A stretch of DNA of 64,000 bases, from NCBI RefSeq assembly GCF_945957345.1, contig NZ_CAMFKW010000003.1, forward strand, positions 62,001-126,000, given 5' to 3'. The position numbers were made by a program, and so were the translations under genes. Every line of letters begins with the position of its first letter. Position 1 is the first letter of the stretch. This stretch comes from an uncultured Allobosea sp. Its GTDB lineage: Bacteria; Pseudomonadota; Alphaproteobacteria; Rhizobiales; Beijerinckiaceae. This document shows, in pieces, positions 1 through 7,934 of this stretch. The notes beneath the pieces are model-generated. The model saw only the letters and a program-made list of their open reading frames with translations, ran no database searches and was not told where the DNA came from.

Positions 1-199
1 CGTCTTCCTCGTCGACAAGGCCGGCACCCGCCATATCGACGCCGCCAGCGAGCCGCTGACCTATTTCCGCAACCTCGCCGCCGATATCGCCAACCGCAGC
101 GAAACCGCGATGAGCCAGCATCACGCCTTCACCGTCTGCCGGCTCGCGCTGGAGGCGCAGGCCAAGGCTGCGTGGCTGCCGGCGAAGCCCAGCGCTTGA
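1..199 (+). CDS. C-terminal end of a probable Gfo/Idh/MocA-family oxidoreductase (5' truncated by window edge)
   Basis: An open frame enters from the left edge (codons start at base 2) and stops with TGA at 197-199, giving 65 residues. The helix-rich tail, with a segment like AMSQHHAFTVCRLALEAQ, resembles the last helix of Gfo/Idh/MocA dehydrogenases, where the final residues pack on the Rossmann domain. The catalytic Lys-Pro motif would lie outside the window. It ends 13 bases before the next gene, itself a member of this family, so the two are probably co-transcribed. The family call rests on a short C-terminal stretch and is moderate. Confidence 0.5.
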   Translation, partial: VFLVDKAGTRHIDAASEPLTYFRNLAADIANRSETAMSQHHAFTVCRLALEAQAKAAWLPAKPSA

Positions 200-212
200 G
201 AAAGAACCCGCC

Positions 213-1223
213 ATGACACGCAAGCTCGGCATCGCCGTGATCGGGCTCGGCCCCGCCTCCTTGCCCCATTCGAAAGGCCTGCTCGACCTCGCCGATCGCG
301 CCGAGACGCGCTGGGCGGTCAGCCGCACGCCCGAGCGCGCCAAGGCCTATGCCGCGCAATTCCCCTTCCCGACCACGACCGATCTCGATGCCGTGCTGGC
401 CGACCCGGCGGTCGATGCCTGCATCGTGCTGACACCCCCGTCTAGCCATCTCGACGTTTCCGCACTCTGCCTTGAAGCCGGCAAACATGTTCTCGTCGAG
501 AAGCCGCTGGAGCTGACCAGCGAACGAGGCCAGCGCCTCGTCGATACCGCTCGCCGCACGGCTAAGACCTTCGGGGTGACCCTGCAGCATCGCTTCCGCC
601 CGGCGAGCCTGCGCCTGAAGGCGGCCCTCGATTCCGGCGAGCTCGGCACGATCGAAGCCGCCTTCCTCTCCGTGCCCTGGTGGCGCCCGCAGAGCTATTA
701 CGACGAGCCCGGCCGCGGCACGCTCGCCCGCGACGGCGGCGGCGTGCTGCTCACGCAGGCGATCCATTCGCTCGACCTTTTCCGCTCGCTGGTTGGAGTT
801 TCCAAGGTTGTGGCGGCGCAGGCCCGCACCACCGCCCTCCACCGCATGGAGACCGAGGATTACGTTTCCGCCCTGCTGGAGACCGGCAACGGCGCCCCTG
901 CCACGCTGGTGACGACCACGGCCGCCTATCCCGGCTATCCCGAGCGCATCGAGATCACCGGCACCAAGGGCTTTGCGGCCCTGATCGGCGGGCGGCTGCG
1001 CCTCGCCTATCTCGACGGACGCGAGGAGATCGTCGAGGCCGAGGGCTCGACCGGCAGCGGCGCTAACATCATGGATTTCCCGCATGACGCCCACCGCGCC
1101 GTCATCGCCGATTTCCTCGATGCGATCGAGCAGGATCGCGACCCCGTCGCCACCGGCGAGGAAGCGCTGGCCTCGCAAAGGCTGGTCGACGATATCCTGA
1201 AGGCAGCCAAGCGAGTCGCCTGA
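213..1223 (+). CDS. Gfo/Idh/MocA family NAD(P)-dependent oxidoreductase
   Basis: 336 residues, the usual family length. The N-terminus has a beta strand followed by the nucleotide-binding turn GLGPASLPHSKG. The central EKPLELT segment carries the conserved Lys-Pro of the catalytic site, and GGGVLLTQAIHSLDLFRSL matches the family's GGG...D.G.H.lD pattern. Members oxidise a hydroxyl of sugars, inositols or related polyols with NAD(P). The gene follows another probable member of the family and precedes an FGGY kinase, so it most likely acts in sugar or polyol catabolism. The substrate cannot be read from the sequence. ATG 213 is 13 bases after the previous stop. Confidence 0.88.
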   Translation: MTRKLGIAVIGLGPASLPHSKGLLDLADRAETRWAVSRTPERAKAYAAQFPFPTTTDLDAVLADPAVDACIVLTPPSSHLDVSALCLEAGKHVLVEKPLELTSERGQRLVDTARRTAKTFGVTLQHRFRPASLRLKAALDSGELGTIEAAFLSVPWWRPQSYYDEPGRGTLARDGGGVLLTQAIHSLDLFRSLVGVSKVVAAQARTTALHRMETEDYVSALLETGNGAPATLVTTTAAYPGYPERIEITGTKGFAALIGGRLRLAYLDGREEIVEAEGSTGSGANIMDFPHDAHRAVIADFLDAIEQDRDPVATGEEALASQRLVDDILKAAKRVA

Positions 1224-1341
1224 ACGCATCATCCTTGACTCGCGAGCGGTTTATGGCGCTCCAAGACTTGATGCCCGAAGGTTCCCTCGTGAAGCTTGCT
1301 CTCTCGCCCTGTCGCCGCTTTGTCTTGATCAGAGCCGGACG

Positions 1342-2859
1342 ATGAACGTCGTCCTCGCCTGCGATCTCGGCGGCAGCAGCTTCCGCGCCGCGCTGATCGA
1401 CGATCATGGCGTGACGCAGGCCGAGCACGCCGTTCCCGGTCCCGCCCTGAACGACCATCTCGATCGCTCGGAAGTTGCCGCACAAGCCTGGTGGGCACAG
1501 CTGCTTGAAGCGGCCGGCAAGCTCGCCGAGCAGGAACCGGAGCTCTTCGCCCGTGTCCAGGGCATCGCGATCTGCGGCGTGACCCGGACGCAGGTTTTCC
1601 TCGACGGCGACGGGCAGGAGCTGCGCCCTGCCATGACCTGGAAGGATGCGCGCTCGGACAGCATGGCTGCTCGGCTGCGGGCAGCACTTCCCGATCACCC
1701 CGAGGCCAGCCGCATCAACGCCTTCCACCCGCTCGCGCGCCTTGCATGGCTCGCCGAGAACGAGCCGCAACACGCCCGTGCGCTCGCTTCCGTGCTGGAG
1801 CCGAAGGATTACCTGAACTTCCGCCTGACTGGCCGGCAGACGAGCGATCCCGTTTCGCTTGCACGATTGATCGCTTGCGCCGAAAGCGTCGATGGCCGCT
1901 CGGGATTTGATGCTAGCGGCCTCCCGTCGAGCGTGATCCCAACGATCCTCGAACCCACCGAGATCGTCGCATCCGTCGGCGCCAACTTGCCCGCTCCCTT
2001 TGACCGACTCGCTGGCATTCCCGTCTTCTGCGGCTGCAACGATACCTGGGCGGCCGTCGCAGGACTGGGCGCGCTGCGGCCGGGCTATGCCTACAACATC
2101 TCCGGCACCACCGAGGTGCTCGGCGTGCTCGGCCCCGATCCGGCGGAAGCGGAAGGGCTCATCTCCGTCGACTGGCGCGGCCTCTGGCATCTCGGCGGCC
2201 CCAGCCAGAACGGCGCCGACACCGCCGCCTGGCTCGCCGGCCTGCTCGGCGGCGATGGCCCCGTCGGCGGGACGATCGAGCGCGTTCTCGCCGGCCCGCG
2301 CCATCCGCAGCCGATCCTCTTCCTGCCCTATCTGCAGGGCGAACGCGTGCCCTATTGGGACCCGAACCTGCGCGGCGCCTTCATCGGACTCGGCCGCCGG
2401 CATGGTCCGACCGATCTCGCCTATGCCGTGCTCGAGGGCGTCGCCTGCCAGAACCGCCTCGTGCTGGAGCGGGCGGAGGGCGCGCTCGGCAATCGCGTCG
2501 ACGAAATCCGCTTCGGCGGCGGCGCTGCGGCCAACCCGGTCTGGGCGCAGGTCAAGGCCGATATCTGCGGCCGCCCGATCGCGGTCGGCGCGGCCAAAGA
2601 GCCCGGCCTGCTTGGCGCTGCGATCATTGCCTGGACGGGCTTGCGCCGCTTCGCCTCGCTCGGAGCCGCACAGGATGCCCTCGTGACGATCGCCCGGCGC
2701 TACGAGCCCGATCCTGCCCGCCGCCCGACCTATAACGCGCTCTACGCCCTCTATCGGCAGAGCGAAGCCGCGCTCGCCCCGATCTCGGCCGACCTTGTCG
2801 CGCTGGCGCAGGAAACGGCTGCTCTGCCCGGCCTCGCCAAGACGGCGGACGCGACGTAA
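1342..2859 (+). CDS. FGGY-family carbohydrate kinase (xylulokinase-like)
   Basis: 505 residues, typical of FGGY kinases, which phosphorylate sugars or polyols with ATP. The N-terminal phosphate loop reads CDLGGSSFRAALID (residues about 7-20). The C-terminal half has the ATP-site segment FGGGAAANPVWAQVKADI, matching the family GGG.ak...w.q..ADv pattern, and a GxxGAAI turn. The family covers xylulose, ribulose, glycerol, erythritol and other substrates and sequence alone does not decide between them. The stop is 8 bases before the SDR gene, so the gene belongs to the same operon. There is a 118-bp gap before it, in which I see no clear terminator. Confidence 0.9.
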   Translation: MNVVLACDLGGSSFRAALIDDHGVTQAEHAVPGPALNDHLDRSEVAAQAWWAQLLEAAGKLAEQEPELFARVQGIAICGVTRTQVFLDGDGQELRPAMTWKDARSDSMAARLRAALPDHPEASRINAFHPLARLAWLAENEPQHARALASVLEPKDYLNFRLTGRQTSDPVSLARLIACAESVDGRSGFDASGLPSSVIPTILEPTEIVASVGANLPAPFDRLAGIPVFCGCNDTWAAVAGLGALRPGYAYNISGTTEVLGVLGPDPAEAEGLISVDWRGLWHLGGPSQNGADTAAWLAGLLGGDGPVGGTIERVLAGPRHPQPILFLPYLQGERVPYWDPNLRGAFIGLGRRHGPTDLAYAVLEGVACQNRLVLERAEGALGNRVDEIRFGGGAAANPVWAQVKADICGRPIAVGAAKEPGLLGAAIIAWTGLRRFASLGAAQDALVTIARRYEPDPARRPTYNALYALYRQSEAALAPISADLVALAQETAALPGLAKTADAT

Positions 2860-2867
2860 GAACCCTC

Positions 2868-3677
2868 ATGACAGACGCGCCCATGAACAGCCCCGCGGAC
2901 AAGAGACCCGTCACGCTTCTGACCGGCGCTTCCGGCGGCATCGTCGGCGCACTCGCTCTCATTCTCGCGCAGGCCGGGCATCGGCTCGTTCTGTCCGGGC
3001 TCGATCAACCTGGTCTTGAAGCCGTGGCCGACGAAACTGCCGCGGCTGGGGCCGAGACGGCGATGCTCGCCGGCGATCTCCGCGACCGCGATTTCGCCCG
3101 GTCTCTCGTCGACCTCGCCGTCTCCCGCTTCGGCCGGCTCGACCATCTCGTGACGGGAGCCGGTGCCTCACGCCCGGTCCCGATGGTGGAGATGGATGAT
3201 GACGAGTGGGACAGGCTCGTCGATCTCAATCTCTCGGCCGTGTTCCGTATCTCCAAGGCCGCGTCCCGGCAGATGATCGCCCAGGGCGAAGGCGGCGCCA
3301 TCGTCCATATTTCGTCGATCGCCCACAGCAATGGCGGCGCCAACCTCGCCTATGGCTCGGCCAAGGGCGGCGTTGCGACGCTGACCTATGGCATGGCCCA
3401 GCAGCTCGGGAAGCACGCCATCCGCGTCAATGCGGTTGCACCCGGCATCATCGATACGCCAATGGTGAGGAACGGATTCGCGCAGCAGTTCAATGCGCTG
3501 GTCGAGGGAGCGGCGGTGCGGACGCCGCTGGGAAGACTGGGACGGCCCGAGGATGTCGCCAACGTGATCGCATTCCTGCTTTCGGATGGCGCCGCCTTCG
3601 TCACCGGCGCCCTGATCCCGATCACCGGCGGCATCGAGATTCTCTCGCCGATCTCCACCATCGCCAAGGGGACTTGA
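2868..3677 (+). CDS. SDR family oxidoreductase
   Basis: 269 residues, classical short-chain dehydrogenase size. The cofactor turn is TGASGGIV (residues 19-26). The usual third glycine of TGxxxGxG is valine here, with a glycine just after it. The catalytic serines lie in HISSIAHS and the Tyr/Lys pair in YGSAKGG. The ending GALIPITGGIE matches the classical SDR C-terminus. It probably oxidises or reduces a sugar or polyol carbonyl in the same pathway as the neighbouring kinase. ATG 2868 and ATG 2883 are both possible starts. I keep the first because it is only 8 bases past the kinase stop. Confidence 0.9.
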   Translation: MTDAPMNSPADKRPVTLLTGASGGIVGALALILAQAGHRLVLSGLDQPGLEAVADETAAAGAETAMLAGDLRDRDFARSLVDLAVSRFGRLDHLVTGAGASRPVPMVEMDDDEWDRLVDLNLSAVFRISKAASRQMIAQGEGGAIVHISSIAHSNGGANLAYGSAKGGVATLTYGMAQQLGKHAIRVNAVAPGIIDTPMVRNGFAQQFNALVEGAAVRTPLGRLGRPEDVANVIAFLLSDGAAFVTGALIPITGGIEILSPISTIAKGT

Positions 3678-3678
3678 G

Positions 3679-4635
3679 TTGGGCCGCATCGACCCGCGCG
3701 ACTTGATCGGACATTACGGCACGGCGCTCGCCGGCCTCGCGCTGATCCTGTTCTTCCTGATCTTCGCACCGAATTTCGCCAGCACGACCAACATCATCAA
3801 CGTGCTGAAGGACACGAGCTTCCTCGCCATCCTCGCACTCGGCTTCGCGCTGGCCTTCACCGTCTCCGAGCTTGACCTCTCCGTCGCCGAAATGGCGAGC
3901 CTCGCGGCGGTCGTCTGCGGCTGGCTGGTTCATGCGCAATACCCCCCGGCTGTCGCGGTCGCCGCCGCGATCGGCATCGGCATCGTGCTGGGCTCGTTGA
4001 ACGGCTACGGCGTCACCGTGCTGCGCATCCCCTCGTTGATCATGACGCTCGGCACCGCCGCCATCGCCAAGGGCTTCGCCTTCATGATCACGCAGGGCGT
4101 CGCTTTCGTCGGGCGCTGGCCGGTCGGCTTCACCGGGCTCGCCCGCGGCTACACCTTCGGTATCCCCAATCTCGTGCTCTGGATGGCCGGCGCCACGCTC
4201 TTCGCCTATGGGCTCGTCAAATGGACGCGGACCGGCGCGCATATGGTCGCGACCGGCGAGGCGGATGAGGCCGCGCGTCTCGCCGGCATCGCCACCGCCC
4301 GGATGAAGCGCATCGGCCTGTTGCTCTCCGGCGTTTTCGCCGGCCTGATGGCCATGCTGCTCGCCGCCAACCTGTCCTCGGCCGCACCGAACATGGCGGG
4401 CGACTACCTGCTCTATGCCATCGCAGCCGTGCTGCTCGGCATGACCATGTTCGAGCCCGGCAAGCCCAACATCCCCGGCACGGTCTTTGCGGCGCTGGTG
4501 CTCAAGGTGCTCGGCAACGGCTTGGTACTGATGGGCGCGCCCTATTACATCCAGGACATCGTGCTCGGCGCGATCATCATCGGCTCGGTCGCCTTCTCGG
4601 CCAGCGCGATGAAGAAGGCGGCATTCAAGGTCTGA
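3679..4635 (+). CDS. Sugar ABC transporter permease (RbsC/FrcC-like)
   Basis: 318 residues with about eight to ten hydrophobic membrane segments spread over the whole length, as in the RbsC/XylH branched sugar permeases. The segment SELDLSVAEMASLAAVV is the family's conserved D.SvG...l..vv region. The start is TTG, two bases after the SDR stop, with no other good start nearby, so translation is probably coupled. With the binding protein and single-domain ATPase that follow it forms a complete importer in the inner membrane. Confidence 0.9.
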   Translation: MGRIDPRDLIGHYGTALAGLALILFFLIFAPNFASTTNIINVLKDTSFLAILALGFALAFTVSELDLSVAEMASLAAVVCGWLVHAQYPPAVAVAAAIGIGIVLGSLNGYGVTVLRIPSLIMTLGTAAIAKGFAFMITQGVAFVGRWPVGFTGLARGYTFGIPNLVLWMAGATLFAYGLVKWTRTGAHMVATGEADEAARLAGIATARMKRIGLLLSGVFAGLMAMLLAANLSSAAPNMAGDYLLYAIAAVLLGMTMFEPGKPNIPGTVFAALVLKVLGNGLVLMGAPYYIQDIVLGAIIIGSVAFSASAMKKAAFKV

Positions 4636-4674
4636 TTTCGACGACGACAAGCAGAAATAAGGGGAGTGGGTTTC

Positions 4675-5619
4675 ATGTTCGGGTTCAGGAAAATGCTGGT
4701 GGCTGCCGCGGCGCTCGTCGCTCTCGGCCAGTCGGCCGGGGCTTTCGAGGTCGGCATCATCGGCTTCCAGTTCACCTCGGAGACGCATGCCCGCGTCGCC
4801 AATGCCGCCGCGGCCGCCGCCAAGGCGAAGGGCTGGAACGTCACGCTGCTGAACTCGGAAGGCGCGCTGCCCAAGCACGCCGAGCAGTTCGATGCGCTGA
4901 TCGCCAAGAAGGTCGACGCGATCATCATCGCCATGGGCAAGCCGGTCGAGGCCGACGCCCAGTTCAAGGCGGCGAAAGATGCCAAGATTCCGGTGATCAC
5001 CGTGCAATCGGGCGCAAGTCCGCATGCGCTCTTCGACATCCAGACCAACGAGTACAAGGTCGGCGCCGATGCCGCGCTCTACCTGCTCGGCCAGCTCGGC
5101 TACCAGGGCAACATCATCTCGGCCCGCTTCGACCTGAACGTCGCCTCGCGCATCCGTGGCCGGATTCTCGACGCCGTGCTCGCTGAGAACCAGGCGGTGA
5201 AAGAGCTCGGCAAGTTCTCGATGGCCCGCACCCAGAGCTGGCGCGACGACGTCCGCGCCGGCATGCAGGCTCTGCTGCTGCAGAACCAGGGCAAGATCAA
5301 CGGCATCTGGGCCTCATTCGACGGCCAAGCCTATATCATCGACGACCTCCTGCAGGCTCAGGGTGTGAAGAAGGGCCAGATTCCGCTCATCTCCGTCGAT
5401 GGCGGCAAGGAGAGCTACGAGCGCATCGCCGACCCGAACTCGACTTTCATGGCGACTGTGGCGGTGCCCTTCGAGGAAATGGGCAAGCAGGCGGTCGATG
5501 CTATCCAGGCGATCGTCGTCGACAAGAAGCCGAAGGAGAGCATCACCTCGGGCCCCTATCTCTTCACGGACGCCGTGCTGGTCGACAAGAACAACGTCCA
5601 GCAGTTCCTGAAGAAGTGA
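4675..5619 (+). CDS. Sugar ABC transporter substrate-binding protein
   Basis: 314 residues beginning with a secretory signal peptide (short basic start, hydrophobic stretch, cleavage near GAFEV). The body is a periplasmic-binding-protein type 1 domain (RbsB/LacI-like), with repeats such as FDALIAKKVDAIIIAMGKP and GQIPLISVDGG. ATG 4675 is preferred over the in-frame GTG at 4666 because a strong AAGGGGAG ribosome site lies about 8 bases upstream. It would capture the ligand in the periplasm for the permease at 3679 and the ATPase at 5692. Confidence 0.9.
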   Translation: MFGFRKMLVAAAALVALGQSAGAFEVGIIGFQFTSETHARVANAAAAAAKAKGWNVTLLNSEGALPKHAEQFDALIAKKVDAIIIAMGKPVEADAQFKAAKDAKIPVITVQSGASPHALFDIQTNEYKVGADAALYLLGQLGYQGNIISARFDLNVASRIRGRILDAVLAENQAVKELGKFSMARTQSWRDDVRAGMQALLLQNQGKINGIWASFDGQAYIIDDLLQAQGVKKGQIPLISVDGGKESYERIADPNSTFMATVAVPFEEMGKQAVDAIQAIVVDKKPKESITSGPYLFTDAVLVDKNNVQQFLKK

Positions 5620-5630
5620 GGACAGCAATC

Positions 5631-5658
5631 GTCATGCCCGGTCTCGCCCGGGCATGAC
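5631..5658. repeat. Perfect 11-bp stem palindrome between binding-protein and ATPase genes
   Basis: GTCATGCCCGG (5631-5641) pairs exactly with CCGGGCATGAC (5648-5658) across a 6-base loop. No T-run follows, so it is a poor terminator. It more likely stabilises the upstream message or limits ATPase expression relative to the binding protein. Palindromes of this GTCATGCCCGGG type are common between genes in Hyphomicrobiales (family knowledge, not checked here). Confidence 0.6.
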
Positions 5659-5691
5659 CGACACCTGCGGCTGCAAATCCCCGGACAGGCC

Positions 5692-6456
5692 ATGACCGAA
5701 CCCACTCCCCTCCTCTCGCTGCGCGGCGTCGGCAAGGCCTATGGCCCGGTCGTGGCCGTCAGAGATGTCGATCTCGACATCTTCAAGGGCGAGGTCGTGG
5801 CGCTCTGCGGCGACAACGGCGCCGGCAAGTCGAGCCTGATCAAGGTCATCTCCGGCGCCGAGGAGGCGACGAGCGGCACGATCAGCCTGCGCGGCAAGCC
5901 GGTGACCTTCGCCTCGCCGCATGATGCGCTGGAGAACGGCGTCGCGACGATCTACCAGGACCTCGCGCTGGCGCCTCGCCTCTCCATCGCCCAGAACGTC
6001 TTCATGGGCTCGGAGCTGACCAAGCCGGTGCTGCTGCCCTTCCTGCGCGTCCTCGACAAGAAGAAGATGATCGCGGAATCGCAGCGTTACCTCGCACAGC
6101 TCTCAGCCGCCGTCACCGACATGACCCGACCGGTCGAGCGGCTCTCCGGCGGCCAGCGCCAGGCGGTCGCGATCTCCCGGGCGCTGCGCTGGAACGCCGA
6201 GATCATCATCATGGACGAGCCGACCGCCGCGCTCGGCGTCAAGGAGAGCGCGCTTGTCCTCGACCTCATCCGCAAGCTCAAGGCCGACGGACGCACCGTC
6301 ATCCTGATCAGCCACAACATGCGCGACGTGGTGGCGCTGGCAGACCGCGTCGTGATCATGGGCGCGGGCCGCAAATACGTGGACCAGCCGCTCGGCGATC
6401 TCACCGCCGACGACATCGCGCACCTGATCATGGCCGGCAACGCCAAGGCGGCCTGA
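5692..6456 (+). CDS. Sugar ABC transporter ATP-binding protein (single NBD)
   Basis: 254 residues with one complete nucleotide-binding domain: Walker A GDNGAGKS (40-47), signature LSGGQ (151-155), Walker B ending MDEP (174-177) and the switch histidine in ISHNM. RbsA/XylG proteins carry two such domains. The single-domain size instead matches FrcA-type ATPases of rhizobial sugar importers, which act as homodimers. It energises the permease at 3679. A hairpin separates it from the binding-protein gene, and the nucleoside hydrolase starts 4 bases after its stop. Confidence 0.92.
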   Translation: MTEPTPLLSLRGVGKAYGPVVAVRDVDLDIFKGEVVALCGDNGAGKSSLIKVISGAEEATSGTISLRGKPVTFASPHDALENGVATIYQDLALAPRLSIAQNVFMGSELTKPVLLPFLRVLDKKKMIAESQRYLAQLSAAVTDMTRPVERLSGGQRQAVAISRALRWNAEIIIMDEPTAALGVKESALVLDLIRKLKADGRTVILISHNMRDVVALADRVVIMGAGRKYVDQPLGDLTADDIAHLIMAGNAKAA

Positions 6457-6460
6457 AGCA

Positions 6461-7390
6461 ATGCACGAAGCCATCATCATCGACACCGATCCCGGCCAGG
6501 ACGATGCCGTCGCCCTGCTGCTCGCCTTCGCCAGCACTGAACGGATCGATCTCAGGGCGATCACCACGGTCGCCGGCAATGTCCCGGTCACGCAGACCAC
6601 GGCGAATGCCCTGCGCATCCGCGATCTCGCCGGCCGCGACGATATCCCCGTCCATTGCGGCGCCGAGGGCCCGCTTGTCTTTGCGCTGGAAACTGCCGAA
6701 TTCGTCTGCGGCCCGGATGGGCTCGCCGGTGCCGACCTGCCCCAGCCGAGGAGCGAAGCCGCGCCCGGCCATGCCGTGCAGGCGATCATCGAGATTTGCC
6801 GCGCGGCGCCGGCGGACGGCATCACGCTCTGCCCGCTCGGCCCGCTGACCAATCTCGCGCTCGCCTTCCGGCTGGCGCCCGACATCCTGCCGAAAGTGAA
6901 GCGCATCGTGCTGATGGGCGGCGCCATCGGCCTCGGCAACATCACGCCCGCCGCTGAATTCAACACCTATGTCGATCCGCATGCCGCGGCGGTCGTCTTC
7001 GACTGCGGCCGGCCGATCGTGATGTTTGGCCTTGGCGTCACGCTGCAGGCCATCGCCAGCCATGACCAGATCGCCCGCATCGGCGCACTCGGCAACGCGG
7101 CGGGCAAGGCCGTTCACGGCATGCTGACGCGCCCGCGCCCCGGCGGGCTCGGCTCGAACGGCCACCCGATGCACGACCCCTGCGTCATCGCCTACCTGCT
7201 CTGGCCTGAGCTGTTCGACGGCCGCGGCTGCTTCGTCGCGGTCGAAACGGGCGACGGCCCCTTGCGCGGGCGCACCACGATCGACTGGAACGGCCGCCTC
7301 AAGCGCGAGCCCAACGCCCATGTCGTCGCGACCGTGAAAGCCCATGAGCTGTTCGAACGGATGATCGAACGCCTCGCCACACTGCCTTGA
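6461..7390 (+). CDS. Nucleoside hydrolase (IU-NH family)
   Basis: 309 residues, normal for inosine-uridine preferring nucleoside hydrolases, which cleave the N-glycosidic bond to give ribose and a base. The calcium-binding motif DTDPGQDD is at residues 8-15. LMGGA...GNITPAAEFN and the YVDPHAA segment are conserved family features, and a histidine-aspartate pair sits in HPMHDPCVIAYLL. It lies inside an ABC-sugar operon, so the transported compound may be a nucleoside or another N-/O-ribosyl-like compound. Its TGA overlaps a possible TTG start of the next reading frame. Confidence 0.92.
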   Translation: MHEAIIIDTDPGQDDAVALLLAFASTERIDLRAITTVAGNVPVTQTTANALRIRDLAGRDDIPVHCGAEGPLVFALETAEFVCGPDGLAGADLPQPRSEAAPGHAVQAIIEICRAAPADGITLCPLGPLTNLALAFRLAPDILPKVKRIVLMGGAIGLGNITPAAEFNTYVDPHAAAVVFDCGRPIVMFGLGVTLQAIASHDQIARIGALGNAAGKAVHGMLTRPRPGGLGSNGHPMHDPCVIAYLLWPELFDGRGCFVAVETGDGPLRGRTTIDWNGRLKREPNAHVVATVKAHELFERMIERLATLP

Positions 7391-7401
7391 GAGACCAGGC
7401 C

Positions 7402-7923
7402 ATGCCGCATTTCGTCGAAGCGCTGCAGCAGGACGCGGCGCAAGCCATCGCGCAGATGCAGGAGGCGGCTCTGCGCGCCCGCCATGCCCATGCCCGCGCC
7501 GAGCTGATGCGCCACATGCTGACCACGGCCCGCAAGGTCAAGGACAAGCCCAAGGCCGAGGCGGTCGAGACGGTGGTGCGCGAATGGATGGACGCCTGGA
7601 ATCTTGGACGCGGTGACTGGCCCCATATCGCCCGCGAGATGGAGAGCTTTACCGAAGCCTTCCACGACTACGCCAACGATCCCAGCGACGAAAACGACAC
7701 GCGCTTGCGGGAAACCTGCGCGGCGCTCGACACAGTCCTGGAGCAGGAAGGGACCTCGATCTCCGACCAGATGGCCTTCCGCTCGCAATGCGCCCATGGC
7801 TGGTGGGAGCAGGTCAAACCCGTCCCCGCCGACCTGCCGGGCCTCAAACCGCGCCCGTCGGTGCCGGCGCTTGAATCCGGCAAAGCATTCTGGGAAGCCG
7901 GCTGCGCCGACTTCTGCCGATAG
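7402..7923 (+). CDS. Hypothetical protein, last gene of the sugar/nucleoside operon
   Basis: 173 residues from ATG 7402. An in-frame TTG at 7387 overlaps the hydrolase stop but is less likely. The protein is hydrophilic and mostly helical, without signal peptide or membrane segment. A tryptophan- and acid-rich middle (REWMDAWNLGRGDWPHIA) and a C-terminus with two cysteines (AHGWW after SQC, and CADFCR) can be seen. I do not recognise the family. Its place 11 bases after the hydrolase suggests it is co-transcribed. The next gene converges on it after 11 bases. Confidence 0.6.
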   Translation: MPHFVEALQQDAAQAIAQMQEAALRARHAHARAELMRHMLTTARKVKDKPKAEAVETVVREWMDAWNLGRGDWPHIAREMESFTEAFHDYANDPSDENDTRLRETCAALDTVLEQEGTSISDQMAFRSQCAHGWWEQVKPVPADLPGLKPRPSVPALESGKAFWEAGCADFCR

Positions 7924-7934
7924 GAGCGCCGCGC

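Noticed and set aside
1102..2403. Minus strand ORF (433 codons) opposite the FGGY kinase
   Set aside because: No recognisable domain, while the + strand kinase has the phosphate and ATP motifs.
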